Shown: positions 15,531 through 24,529, counted from the first letter of the stretch. The stretch is DNA of 39,016 bases from an uncultured Parabacteroides sp. (GCA_949287365.1 CASEGC010000004.1:1-39016), one strand, 5' to 3'. Made by a program: numbers and translations. The notes: generated by a model not told the origin, from the sequence alone.

Positions 15531-15634
15531 TCCCTACAGCATAGGGAAACTATTTCCAAAGAGAAATCAGCTCCCTACGGCGTAGGGAAACAATTTCCGA
15601 AGAGAAATCAGCTCCCACGGCGTGTGGGAAACGC
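15530..15634. repeat. ~40-bp tandem repeat, 2.6 copies, two hairpins per unit
   Basis: Units lie at 15530-15569, 15570-15610 and partial 15611-15634. Each reads G-T/C-T-CCCTACGGCGTAGGG-AAAC and then ATTTCCgAAGAGAAAT-CA. That gives two inverted repeats per unit (CCCTAC/GTAGGG and ATTTC/GAAAT). The array fills the whole gap between two convergent glycosyltransferase-type genes and touches both stop codons. Confidence 0.75.
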
Positions 15635-15636
15635 AT

Positions 15637-16668
15637 TTAGGACAGAAAAGCGACCGCCCGCTCCAAGGCGCGCCGACAGTAATAACCGCCGGCCAGACGC
15701 TCGCCCATGGCGAGGGCGTTCGCTCTCATCTCCCGATAAGCCTCCGGCGACAAGGCGGACAACACCACGCCCAACTCCTCCAGCGAATCGACGCACAATC
15801 CCACACGGTTTTCGCGGACGAAATCGGCCAACGCCGCCTGGCTCCAAATGATGACCGGAAGCCCGCAACGCAGGTACAAGGAAGTCTTGTGCGGATTGTT
15901 GTAACGCAGGTATTCGCCGAAATCGCCCGAGCAGGTCAAGATGGAAAAGCCGTCCCACACGAGGCCGAAATCGCCCTCCGCGGTCGCTATCAGCTCGTCC
16001 GACTTGACGAACCCCTTATAGTCCAGACGCTCCTTGCCCTTCGCCTTGTCGCGGTCGAACCCGCTTCCATAGAGCACGAAGGAGAACGAGCGGACCCGCT
16101 CGCCCACCTCATACAGGAAGGTGTTCTTCCGATAGCTCAATGCGCCGGCGTAAATCACCCGATACCTCGCTTCGGCGGGTCTGACGGCGATCGGGCATCT
16201 CGTTTCCGACAGATAATCGAATATCTCCAGCGTATCCACCGGCACGGGACAGCCTTGCCCCAAAAGCCAGGCTTTCATGCGGGCGTTGTGGGAGATGATA
16301 TAATCCGCGTGACTCAACCGCCGGATTTCCTTCTCCGGCGTGAGCCTCTTCCGCCGGAAGCTGCCCAAGTCATGGATAATCGCCACGACCTTCGCCCCTC
16401 TCAGATGGGCGAGCCCGCAAACGAGGGAGAAATATTTCTTCAACGGATATTGAAGCACCAAGATATCACCTTTCCGCAAGCCGAAAGGCGCTTTCAAGAC
16501 GCCCGCCAAAGTGACGAGGAAAGCGAGGACAGGGTTCTTGAAAGCCGTTCGCCGAAGGCCCACGTTCCGGAAGCCCATGTCGCTCATGATTCGCTCGATG
16601 TCCGATTTCGCCTTGTTTCCGGCCCCGTTCAAATCCTTGTAATTCCGTGACAGATAACAACAGTTCAT
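15637..16668 (-). CDS. Glycosyltransferase, probable galactofuranosyltransferase
   Basis: The 343-residue protein has the GT-B-like pattern of bacterial Galf transferases: VVAIIHDLGSFR in the N-terminal half, then VIYAGALSYRKN, FGLVWDG, CSGDFGEYLRYNNPHK and LRCGLPVIIWS in the C-terminal half. It would transfer galactofuranose from UDP-Galf to a surface glycan on the cytosolic face of the inner membrane. The start ATG at 16668 overlaps the glf stop (ATGA), indicating translational coupling; an upstream in-frame start inside glf is less likely. Coupling to UDP-galactopyranose mutase is the strongest functional clue. Acceptor and linkage are unknown. Confidence 0.82.
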   Translation of the reverse strand: MNCCYLSRNYKDLNGAGNKAKSDIERIMSDMGFRNVGLRRTAFKNPVLAFLVTLAGVLKAPFGLRKGDILVLQYPLKKYFSLVCGLAHLRGAKVVAIIHDLGSFRRKRLTPEKEIRRLSHADYIISHNARMKAWLLGQGCPVPVDTLEIFDYLSETRCPIAVRPAEARYRVIYAGALSYRKNTFLYEVGERVRSFSFVLYGSGFDRDKAKGKERLDYKGFVKSDELIATAEGDFGLVWDGFSILTCSGDFGEYLRYNNPHKTSLYLRCGLPVIIWSQAALADFVRENRVGLCVDSLEELGVVLSALSPEAYREMRANALAMGERLAGGYYCRRALERAVAFLS

Positions 16669-17777
16669 GACTCCTTCTCCGATTCTTGGTTCCACATAGC
16701 CAACGCCTCGGCGACAATATCGTCCATGTCGGCGTATTTATATTGGGCCAGCCGCCCGCCGAAAAGCACGTCCGCCCGCCGGTCCGCCAACGCCTTGTAA
16801 CGTGCGTACAGCCTCATGTTACGCACGTCATTGACCGGATAATAGGGATTCTTCCCCTCGCCGAAGGTTTCCGGATATTCATAGGTGATGACGGTGGAGG
16901 GCTGCTTGCCGAACTCGAAATGCTTATGTTCGATAATCCGCGTGTAAGGCACCTCCCGCTCGGTATAATTCACCACGGCGTTCCCTTGGAAATCCTCCAC
17001 GTCCAGACGCTCGTGCACGAAACGGAGGCTCCGGTATTCCAACGGACCGTAACGATAATCGAAGAACTCATCGATACGCCCCGTGAACAAAATCTTCCGC
17101 GCGAGCCGGTCGAACGTCTCCCTGTCCGCGAGGTAATCAACACCCAACCGGACCTCCACGCCCTCCAGCAAAGCGTCTATCAGCGTATTGTAACCCCCTT
17201 CGGGAACGCCTTGGAACGCGTCGTCGAAATAATTGTTGTCGAAGGTGAAACGAAACGGGACACGCCGGATGATAAACGCGGGAAGCTCGGTGGCCGGACG
17301 CCCCCATTGTTTCTCGGTATAGCCTTTTATCAACGTGTGGTACACATCGTCGCCACAAAGCTTCAACGCCTGTTCCTCCAAGTTGGCGGGAGTATCGATT
17401 CGGTCGTACTTGGCGCGTTGTTCCCGTATTTTCGCCTGAGCCTCGGCGGGCGTCTTGGTTCCCCAAAGCCGATAGAAGGTGTTCATGTTGAACGGCAAGT
17501 TATACAACCTGCCCCGATAATTGGCCAATGGCGAGTTCGTGAACCGATTGAAGCGGGCGAAACGGTTCACGTACCTCCACACCGTCTCGTCATCCGTATG
17601 GAAAATATGCGCCCCATATTTATGCACGTTAATACCGTCTATCTTCTCGCAATAGATATTCCCGCCCGTATGCGGACGCGCCTCAATCACCAAGCAACGT
17701 TTACCCGCACGGTTGGCCTCATGAGCGAAAACCGAGCCGAACAATCCCGCTCCTACTATCAAATAATCGTACAACAT
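16665..17777 (-). CDS. glf: UDP-galactopyranose mutase
   Basis: This 370-residue FAD enzyme converts UDP-galactopyranose to UDP-galactofuranose. The N-terminal Rossmann motif is GAGLFG (9-14), followed by VIEARPHTGGN and the HKYGAHIFHTD segment. The family motifs RFTNSPLANYRG, FNMNTFYRLWG, GYTEKQWG and NYTEREVPYTRIIEHKHF follow. The length is standard. The gene lies 44 nt downstream of the kinase gene and overlaps the galactofuranosyltransferase start by 4 nt. Presence of glf implies Galf in the cell's LPS, capsule or glycoprotein glycans. Confidence 0.95.
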   Translation of the reverse strand: MLYDYLIVGAGLFGSVFAHEANRAGKRCLVIEARPHTGGNIYCEKIDGINVHKYGAHIFHTDDETVWRYVNRFARFNRFTNSPLANYRGRLYNLPFNMNTFYRLWGTKTPAEAQAKIREQRAKYDRIDTPANLEEQALKLCGDDVYHTLIKGYTEKQWGRPATELPAFIIRRVPFRFTFDNNYFDDAFQGVPEGGYNTLIDALLEGVEVRLGVDYLADRETFDRLARKILFTGRIDEFFDYRYGPLEYRSLRFVHERLDVEDFQGNAVVNYTEREVPYTRIIEHKHFEFGKQPSTVITYEYPETFGEGKNPYYPVNDVRNMRLYARYKALADRRADVLFGGRLAQYKYADMDDIVAEALAMWNQESEKES

Positions 17778-17821
17778 ATCGTTTTATCTCCACTTAAACA
17801 TAGTTCTATTTCCTCTCTCGC

Positions 17822-18565
17822 TTAGTCCAGCTTAAACTTGACGGGATATTTCCTCGCGTAACGCTTCCAGAAACGATTCCGGTAACGTAAGACCAACTCC
17901 ACGCACCTCGCCCTATCCACGCCCAAGGTCTCCGCATAACTCTCCGCCATCATCCGGAAAGCCGCCTCGCTTCCCCATATCCGGGCGAAGTTGGCGCACC
18001 CCCGTCTCAAGGAAACCGGACCGAAACTCATCCGGTTGATATCAATCAAGACGAACCGCACGCCATCCCGCTCCTCGCGGTACAAGATATTTCCCGGAGA
18101 ATAATCCTTATGATAAACTCCTTTCTTATGCAATAACGCCGTATAACGTCCCAACGCAACGAAGACATTCTTATATTTCTCGACAGGCCCCTGCCCGACC
18201 TCATAAAGCGTATGGAAAGCGTCCGGCACTTGAAGACTGATAAAACAACTCCAGTCCAACAGACCTCCGCTCGAACATAAGATATACGCTACCGGCACGG
18301 GCGTGTCGAAACCCTTGGAGAGCAAACGCGAGGCATACGTGTAAGCCCTTTTCGCTTTCGAGGGGCGAAACCACGTATAAATCACACGGTTCAAGAGAAT
18401 AGGCCGCCTGAAACGCTTGACGTTCAAGAGCAAGCCATCCACCTCGAAGACCTTGAGCCAATTCCGGCCCTCGTAAATCGTTTTTCCCTCCCGCTCGAAC
18501 ACCTCCGGCAAACGCCACACGAAATCATGGAGACGGGCATACGCCGGATTAATCACTACCCTCAT
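17822..18565 (-). CDS. Lipopolysaccharide kinase InaA/WaaP-family protein
   Basis: The 247-residue protein has a protein-kinase-like core: K50 in LLNVKRF as the likely ATP-binding lysine, the catalytic loop YHKDYSPGNIL (H152, D154, N159) and the metal-binding D175 in LIDINRM. Members phosphorylate Kdo or heptose in the LPS inner core (family knowledge). Here it sits between a GT9 heptosyltransferase-like gene (1-nt gap) and glf, so phosphorylation of an LPS core or related glycan is the likely role. The precise sugar cannot be read from sequence. Confidence 0.85.
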   Translation of the reverse strand: MRVVINPAYARLHDFVWRLPEVFEREGKTIYEGRNWLKVFEVDGLLLNVKRFRRPILLNRVIYTWFRPSKAKRAYTYASRLLSKGFDTPVPVAYILCSSGGLLDWSCFISLQVPDAFHTLYEVGQGPVEKYKNVFVALGRYTALLHKKGVYHKDYSPGNILYREERDGVRFVLIDINRMSFGPVSLRRGCANFARIWGSEAAFRMMAESYAETLGVDRARCVELVLRYRNRFWKRYARKYPVKFKLD

Positions 18566-18566
18566 C

Positions 18567-19604
18567 CTACTCGCCGTCCGTTAAAGAAGTGAGCACTTTC
18601 GCCACGATTTGGTCGGGCGTGATTCGGGACATACAGGCCCAATCGCCGCGGGCGCAAGGTTTCTCGCCATAGACCGAACAAGGACGGCAAGGCAAATCCA
18701 GCTGGACACAATCCTCCGGACGCTGATGATAACCGTAAAAACCGGCGTACGGATGCGTGGCTCCCCATACGGACAAGACACGCGTGCCGACCAACGAGGC
18801 GAAATGCATATTCGCCGAATCCATGCAGATAAGCAAATCCAATTGGCTAATCAGCGCCAGCTCCCTGTCCAAGGAATATTTGCCGACCACGCTGATTACC
18901 CGCTGATGCTCGAAAGCCCACTGATCCAAGACGGCCTCCTCGTAACCACGACCGCCAAACAGGAAAATGGTGACATCTTCCCGCCGGGAGAGTTCGTCCA
19001 TGACCCACTCCATCTCGTCGGTCGGATAGATTTTCCCGCGATGCTTCGCGAAGGGAGCGATGCCAATCCACTTACCCTCCTTCTTTCCCGCCAACGGTTC
19101 CAACGCCGACAAATCCGGCCCGACCGTCTCGAACAAGGAGGAGAACGACTCCACATAAGCCAGCCCCGCTTTCCGGAACACGTCGGCGTAACGCTCCATC
19201 ACCGGACGAAGAGGCTCGAACCGCTTGTTCCTCAAGGCGGTCAGGCAGGCTCGCTCCTTACGGGCCTTATCCAAGACAAACACCCGTTTCCCGTACAAGC
19301 GGAAAGCCATCCGGATAATTTTCGTCCGCAACACGTCATGCAAATCCAGAACGAGGTCGAAATCATATCTCACCAGCACGGAGATGAAACGCAACAATCC
19401 GGAGAGCCTCTTCTCCGTCGTCCGCGTGTTTATCCCCATGACCTTCACGTTCGCCGGACGGTTCATGAACAACGGAATCAAGAACGCCTGGGTCAATACC
19501 GTGAACGAGTCATCCGGATTAGACCTCGCCGCGGAATAAATCACGGGGATGCTCATCGCCACGTCCCCGATAGCGGAAAGCCGTATCACTAAAACATTCG
19601 CCAT
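18567..19604 (-). CDS. Glycosyltransferase family 9 (heptosyltransferase-like)
   Basis: The 345-residue GT-B protein starts MANVLVIRLSAIGDVAMSIPV, the N-terminal signature of WaaC/WaaF-like GT9 enzymes. The C-terminal donor domain has CMDSANMHFASLVGTRVLSVWGATHP. It ends with a Cys-rich stretch (LPCRPCSVYGEKPCARGDWAC) seen in many Bacteroidota GT9 members. It probably adds heptose or another sugar to the LPS core at the inner membrane. Its ATG overlaps the DUF4254 stop (TAATG) and the kinase gene begins 1 nt after its stop, so the operon is tightly coupled. Confidence 0.9.
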   Translation of the reverse strand: MANVLVIRLSAIGDVAMSIPVIYSAARSNPDDSFTVLTQAFLIPLFMNRPANVKVMGINTRTTEKRLSGLLRFISVLVRYDFDLVLDLHDVLRTKIIRMAFRLYGKRVFVLDKARKERACLTALRNKRFEPLRPVMERYADVFRKAGLAYVESFSSLFETVGPDLSALEPLAGKKEGKWIGIAPFAKHRGKIYPTDEMEWVMDELSRREDVTIFLFGGRGYEEAVLDQWAFEHQRVISVVGKYSLDRELALISQLDLLICMDSANMHFASLVGTRVLSVWGATHPYAGFYGYHQRPEDCVQLDLPCRPCSVYGEKPCARGDWACMSRITPDQIVAKVLTSLTDGE

Positions 19605-20209
19605 TATTTCTTACCGTACAAAACAGGGTTCAAGGATGGGTCGTTATACATCTTCATCTGCTTATACACCTTCATGTATTTCTTGCCTGCGTGGATATCG
19701 GACAACAGCTGGTCCAAAGCGAGGGAAAGGTCCTTCTTCTGCTCCAGCAACACGGCGAGCTTACTCTCGCAACGGTTCTTATGCTCGGGAGTGACATCCG
19801 GACGGTTCACCTCCTCACGCATGTGATAAATCTTCAACGTAAGGATAGACAAGCGGTCCACCGCCCACGCCGGACTCTCCGTGTTTATCGTAGCGTCCGG
19901 CAAAGCCTGCACCTGTTTGTATTTATCAAGGAAAAAACTGTCTATCAACTCCACCAAATCCGTGCGGTCCTGGTTCGACTTGTCGATGCGACGCTTGATG
20001 GCCAACGCCTCCACCGGATCGATTTCCGGGTCGCGAATGATATCCTCCAAATGCCACTGTACGGCATCAATCCAATTTTTCAAATACAAATAAAACTCGA
20101 TACTTTTCACGGCATACGGGTTATGCACCGTCGCGTCTACACTATCGGCGGCGTGATAGGCTTCCGTGGCCTGCTCAAATATCCGGAAACATTTTTCACT
20201 GAAATTCAT
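19604..20209 (-). CDS. DUF4254 domain-containing protein
   Basis: This 201-residue soluble, mainly alpha-helical protein begins MNFSEKCFRIFEQATEAYH and contains NWIDAVQWHLEDIIRDPEID, a long charged helical middle and a lysine-rich end. It matches the DUF4254 family, which in Bacteroidota travels with GT9 genes of LPS biosynthesis. Function is unknown. It is the first gene of the five-gene glycan operon and has a clear -7 box about 40 nt upstream, suggesting a conserved accessory role rather than chance adjacency. Confidence 0.88.
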   Translation of the reverse strand: MNFSEKCFRIFEQATEAYHAADSVDATVHNPYAVKSIEFYLYLKNWIDAVQWHLEDIIRDPEIDPVEALAIKRRIDKSNQDRTDLVELIDSFFLDKYKQVQALPDATINTESPAWAVDRLSILTLKIYHMREEVNRPDVTPEHKNRCESKLAVLLEQKKDLSLALDQLLSDIHAGKKYMKVYKQMKMYNDPSLNPVLYGKK

Positions 20210-20247
20210 AAGCGCGTTCGTTTTCTTCCTGTAAATACTTTCCGGTA

Positions 20248-20255
20248 CAAATGTA
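20248..20255 (-). promoter_or_regulatory. Promoter -7 box of the glycan operon
   Basis: On the minus strand the box is TACATTTG, a full match to TAnnTTTG. The predicted start is near 20241, some 32 nt before the DUF4254 ATG. The -33 site is poor (GTG at 20 nt). Confidence 0.6.
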
Positions 20256-20368
20256 AAGAAAAACCTTCACGATTTCACGTTATCCGGCCAAAATAATCGC
20301 ACGTCCGCATAGCGAGACAAAGTCGTTTCCTCTCGCGGAGATTCCTTTTCCCACGACATAACATTCAT

Positions 20369-20456
20369 CGTCCATCAACCGATAGACAAACGTCCAAAAG
20401 CCGTTAGACAATCGTCCAACAGATGGTGGACATTCGTCTAACGGCCGTTGGACAAT
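20369..20456. repeat. Four 22-bp palindromic tandem repeats
   Basis: Contiguous 22-bp units start at 20369, 20391, 20413 and 20435, consensus about CGTCCAACrGCCGTTrGACAAT. Each unit is nearly self-complementary (GTCYAACGG/CCGTTGGAC in the last). The longest combined arms are GCCGTTAGAC (20400-20409) and GTCTAACGGC (20436-20445). They lie just after the 20500-21009 gene and could help end its transcript. The rest of the 290-bp gap shows only the DUF4254 promoter. Confidence 0.78.
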
Positions 20457-20499
20457 CAAAAGACAGGAAACAATCACTTAAATATCCGGCGAATCTGGC

Positions 20500-21009
20500 T
20501 CACTTTCCTCCAGTCTCCAACTCTCCCGAGCTTATCCGCTCGTTCAATTCCTTTACGATATCCTTATATTGGTGACGGTTACCAAGGAAATGAATCTCGG
20601 AGAGAGGATGCTTGTCTATCACTTTCCTCATCAACTCTTCCGGAGATGGCGTGACGGGCAAGGCGGCGTATTCCTCATAGGTATAGGAGAGAAACGCCAC
20701 GTTCCGGCCGATTCCCCGGTTGTCCAATAAATAACCGTCGGCCAACGGCGTGGGATAAGGGAGGCCGCATACGTCGCTCACCGCAGGAAAAGAGACGATT
20801 CGCGTACCGTCTGCGCTCAACCCGACCGGTACGTTACGGCTGTAGTCCTTTGTCGTCTTATAGACCACCACGGGCGGCCCCATCGGGACAGGCTTCGCGG
20901 CTCTTCCTGAGATTTCCGAAGATATGGGTCCCGCCACAGGCGCGCGGCCGGAAGAACAACCGGTTCCCCAGCCCAGCGCACAACATAAAGCGATAATCGT
21001 CTTTTTCAT
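20500..21009 (-). CDS. Small lipoprotein of unknown function
   Basis: The 169-residue product begins MKKTIIALCCALGWGTGCSSG, a lipoprotein signal with the lipobox at Cys18, so it should be membrane-anchored after processing. The mature part has a Pro-rich start, a VVVYKTTKDYSRNVPVGLS segment and a C-terminal helical region (SPEELMRKVIDKHPLSEIHF). No named family was recognised. It follows the C10 protease gene by 12 nt and is probably co-transcribed. Small neighbours of C10 proteases are sometimes inhibitors of the protease, but nothing in this sequence shows an inhibitor fold. Confidence 0.8.
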   Translation of the reverse strand: MKKTIIALCCALGWGTGCSSGRAPVAGPISSEISGRAAKPVPMGPPVVVYKTTKDYSRNVPVGLSADGTRIVSFPAVSDVCGLPYPTPLADGYLLDNRGIGRNVAFLSYTYEEYAALPVTPSPEELMRKVIDKHPLSEIHFLGNRHQYKDIVKELNERISSGELETGGK

Positions 21010-21021
21010 CCGCCCAACCTA

Positions 21022-23145
21022 TTATCGGATAAACACCTTCTTCACCTCCACGCCCGTGTCCGCACTTATCCGGACAAAATAGATTCCGGAAGATAGACCC
21101 GCCACGGAAAGCTCCGCGCCTTGTCCCGCTCGCGCCAGATGTCCCGCGGAATCGAACAAGCGCACCTCCCGGACGGGAGTGTCAGATTCAATCAAAAGAC
21201 GGCCTCCCGCCATACGGATATTCCATTCGCTCGCCGAAACCGACTCCGTCGCAGTCAAGTCGCTCACGCTGAAAGAGGTGAGGGTTTCCAGCATCGGCAG
21301 GACATCGAAACCGAAAGAATCGCCCTCCAACCATTCTATCCTATAATCACCCGGAGCCAACTGAATCGTAAATGGAATCTCTATATTCCTCATTTCCATA
21401 GGCTCCAAATAAACGCCTGAAGCCACGAACAGCGTATCCAACGTATCGGAGAAAATACGAGCGTACAACGTCGCCTGCGTCTCATACTTCGGAGATAAGT
21501 TCATGAGCGAGGCCTCGGCTATCCATGTATAACCGGGAATTTCCGAACGCCTCATAAGAATCGGGCCACCTAATAACATTCGTTCATCCGATTTCCAATA
21601 AATCGCGTTCTCGGTAGCTATCAGCGAGAAATTCAAGAACATCGCATCTTCCACAGGTTCCATCTCCTTCCAGTCCTCCTCACCCTCCATACGATAGACC
21701 AAACGCACCTGATATTCACCGGGAGCGAGCGTAAAATCCGGAAGATACCAAGTGGTGCCATACCAATAGTCCAATTGAAGGACAAAATCCGTTTTCGTCG
21801 TACCGACCACGTCTACAAACTCATCTCCTTTATAGAGCGCGAAGCCGTGTTCAACCGGCTTCGTAGGCAAGACCCCGATATATTGATAAGAATAACTGAA
21901 CCATAACGTGTCGCCTTGCGTTATCTTTTCTTTCTCCGGCACGAACGAAACCATGCCTACCCGCTCGATTGGCTCAGACTCCTCGGTAGGCTTTTGGATA
22001 CCGGTCACGGCGCATTGCCCCCACGAGAATCCGGAAAGAAGCCCCGAAAGGTCATACATATTCAGCAAGTCCAACTTGAAATAGTTGTCCAAATATCCGC
22101 CCCAGCCCCAATTGATATGGAAATAAGTATCGCCATTATATCCTGAATCCTCGACATATCCATCACAAATGAACAGATGCCCGCCTTGTATGGATTGCGC
22201 CATATAAAGCAACGGCCTTTCCTCAGCCAACTCTCTCTTTATGAGCGCACGCCAACTGTCGGAATCATAAAACGTACGACTCAAGTAAGTGATATTCTTA
22301 TCGTATCCGAAATGCTTAAGAAGTCCTGTTGGGAGCATAGTATAATAAGCGTTACTCACTAACGTCCCATATTCCATCCCGGCAGCGGCTCCCGCGGCGG
22401 CCATCAGTTCCGCCACCGCCTCGCATTGCGCCGGAGTGGAATTCTCATCGTACGTATCCGCCATATTCGCCCAATCGAATACGAACCCGCTCAAATCCAC
22501 ATAAGTCGTATCACCTCCTATTTCCGGGATCGTGTAAAAGCCCTGTCCCGTCGCCCGTTCCGGCCATTGGTGATAGTTCATGATTTGTGCCAACGCTGTC
22601 GCCCCGCATCCGGTCAGCGTCCGTTGGTCGCCCGCCATCGGACAAAGGTCGTTGTATGGCTCGCCTTGGTCCCATTTCGTCTTTATCAACGGTTCGATAC
22701 GATTAGGCAAATCCTCGTCAGCGGAAGTCCGCGTCTCTTCCGGGAAAACAGGTTCCGGCAGCGTACGAGCGAAATCGATTTGCCGCTCGTATTCCTTGAA
22801 CCAGCCTGCCATGTTCGACGGGATAATCGCAGGGTCAAACAAACCGGACAACCCATAACCGATGACCGCGTCCACACGGTCGTCGCCCGAGACCATCACG
22901 AACCCCTCATCCTCGCCTACGTTATAGATGTAATAATAGGGTTCGGAAGAGGTAGAACGCAAGCCGCAGCCCTCACCGGTGTAGACCAAGCGGAAATCCG
23001 CGTCAGAGATGGAACGTAATACACTTTGCCTTTGATAAAACGACCGCGCGATGTCCAACGCCTCCTCCGCCGAACGAGGAACCGCGTTTATCATCCATAC
23101 GAAACAACACGCGAACAAAACAACGAAAGTAAATTTTCTTTTCAT
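21022..23145 (-). CDS. C10 (streptopain-like) cysteine protease with T9SS sorting domain
   Basis: The 707-residue secreted protease has a signal peptide (MKRKFTFVVLFACCFVWMINA), a Spi-like N-terminal propeptide (about 25-150), and a C10 catalytic domain with nucleophile Cys180 in LTGCGATALAQIMNYHQWP and His323 in GGHLFICDGY, followed by HINWGWGG. Beta-sandwich modules and a C-terminal type A sorting domain follow (VREVRLFDSAG, SGIYFVRI, ending KKVFIR). It resembles PrtT/interpain-type proteases of oral Bacteroidetes. It should be exported by T9SS and anchored or released extracellularly. The ATG at 23145 is chosen because the only upstream in-frame start, two codons earlier, is TTG. The lipoprotein gene follows 12 nt later. 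Confidence 0.92.
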   Translation of the reverse strand: MKRKFTFVVLFACCFVWMINAVPRSAEEALDIARSFYQRQSVLRSISDADFRLVYTGEGCGLRSTSSEPYYYIYNVGEDEGFVMVSGDDRVDAVIGYGLSGLFDPAIIPSNMAGWFKEYERQIDFARTLPEPVFPEETRTSADEDLPNRIEPLIKTKWDQGEPYNDLCPMAGDQRTLTGCGATALAQIMNYHQWPERATGQGFYTIPEIGGDTTYVDLSGFVFDWANMADTYDENSTPAQCEAVAELMAAAGAAAGMEYGTLVSNAYYTMLPTGLLKHFGYDKNITYLSRTFYDSDSWRALIKRELAEERPLLYMAQSIQGGHLFICDGYVEDSGYNGDTYFHINWGWGGYLDNYFKLDLLNMYDLSGLLSGFSWGQCAVTGIQKPTEESEPIERVGMVSFVPEKEKITQGDTLWFSYSYQYIGVLPTKPVEHGFALYKGDEFVDVVGTTKTDFVLQLDYWYGTTWYLPDFTLAPGEYQVRLVYRMEGEEDWKEMEPVEDAMFLNFSLIATENAIYWKSDERMLLGGPILMRRSEIPGYTWIAEASLMNLSPKYETQATLYARIFSDTLDTLFVASGVYLEPMEMRNIEIPFTIQLAPGDYRIEWLEGDSFGFDVLPMLETLTSFSVSDLTATESVSASEWNIRMAGGRLLIESDTPVREVRLFDSAGHLARAGQGAELSVAGLSSGIYFVRISADTGVEVKKVFIR

Positions 23146-23298
23146 CGACAATCTATTTTTAGCATCAACATTTTTACAGGCTGAACAAGAACAGAAGTCC
23201 CATATTCTGCGCGATATTACAAGGAATCATCACATAAAACAACTATTTGTCTATCATAATTTCGTAATTTCGCGGACAATACAAACAGAAGTAATGAT

Positions 23299-24504
23299 AT
23301 GAGTACGGACAAAATGGTCACCCCCAGTTTTTGTTACATACTGGCGGCGAATTTTCTGCTATTCTTCGCGTTCTACCTGATCTTGCCGATTCTCCCTTTC
23401 TACTTATCGGAAGAGTTCGCGGTCGGTAAATCGATGATAGGTTTTGTCCTGTCGTGCTACACGATAGCCGCCCTCTGTATCCGACCGTTCGCGGGTTATT
23501 TGCTCGATACCTTCGCCCGGCGACCGTTATATTTGGTGGCTTACTTCGTTTTCATCGCCATATTCGCCGGTTATATCATCGCCACGGCCCTGACACTCTT
23601 TATCGCTTTGCGTATCGTACACGGTTTCGCGTTCGGTATGGTCAGCGTGGCGGGTAACACGATTCTCATCGATATCCTCCCCTCCTCCCGACGCGGGGAA
23701 GGTATCGGTTATTACGGACTCGCCAATAACCTCGCCATGAGTTTCGGACCGATGATCGGACTGTTCATGCACGATAATGACAGCATCTCTTACGAGACCA
23801 TTTTCCTCTGCTCGCTCCTTTCCGGAACGTTAGGATTCCTCATGGCCTACATGGTGAAAACGCCATACAAGCCACCCGTTAAGCGGGAACCTATCTCGTT
23901 AGATCGTTTTTTCCTCGTCAAAGGGATTTGGGCGGGAATCTCCTTGCTTTTGCTCTCCATTCCCTACGGAATGACCACTACCTACGTAGCGATGTACGCC
24001 GATGAGATTGGTCTCGATGTCAATTCCGGACTCTATTTCACCTTCATGGCGATTGGCTTGGCCATTTCCCGGATGTTTTCGGGCAGGCAAGCGGACAAGG
24101 GACGGGTCACATTGGTTATCAGTTTGGGCATGTACCTCGCCGCTATCACCTTCTTTCTTCTGGCGGGATTGAAACTCCTGACACAATGGAACCATACTTT
24201 CGCCTCCTACCTTTACATTGGCATCGCGCTCTCGCAAGGTTTAGCGTTCGGAACGATGTTCCCCGCCTTCAATACGCTCTTCGTGAACCTCGCTCCCAAC
24301 AATCAACGGGGAACAGCGACCTCCACGTACCTCACCAGCTGGGACGTAGGTATCGGTATCGGTTTGATGATTGGTGGAACTATCGCGCAACGTATGGGTG
24401 GGTTCGATTACGCCTATCTGTTCGGGGCGTTCCTGACCATCGTGTCCACCGTCTTTTTCCTCGTAAAAGCCGGTCCGCACTTCAATAAAAATAAACTGAG
24501 GTAA
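23299..24504 (+). CDS. Major facilitator superfamily transporter (DHA1-like)
   Basis: This 401-residue inner-membrane protein has about 12 hydrophobic segments in two sixes separated by a basic central loop (KTPYKPPVKREP). The MFS motif A region appears as GYLLDTFARRP in the loop after helix 2, with a second-half counterpart FSGRQADKGR. The pattern suits a proton-coupled drug or sugar exporter; the substrate cannot be predicted. It is the only plus-strand gene between 15530 and the right edge. It is divergent from the C10 protease across a 153-bp gap, where only a weak -7-like TAATTTCG (23265-23272) is seen. Confidence 0.9.
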   Translation: MSTDKMVTPSFCYILAANFLLFFAFYLILPILPFYLSEEFAVGKSMIGFVLSCYTIAALCIRPFAGYLLDTFARRPLYLVAYFVFIAIFAGYIIATALTLFIALRIVHGFAFGMVSVAGNTILIDILPSSRRGEGIGYYGLANNLAMSFGPMIGLFMHDNDSISYETIFLCSLLSGTLGFLMAYMVKTPYKPPVKREPISLDRFFLVKGIWAGISLLLLSIPYGMTTTYVAMYADEIGLDVNSGLYFTFMAIGLAISRMFSGRQADKGRVTLVISLGMYLAAITFFLLAGLKLLTQWNHTFASYLYIGIALSQGLAFGTMFPAFNTLFVNLAPNNQRGTATSTYLTSWDVGIGIGLMIGGTIAQRMGGFDYAYLFGAFLTIVSTVFFLVKAGPHFNKNKLR

Positions 24505-24529
24505 GAAAATGAAAAAGGAAAAAGAATGA

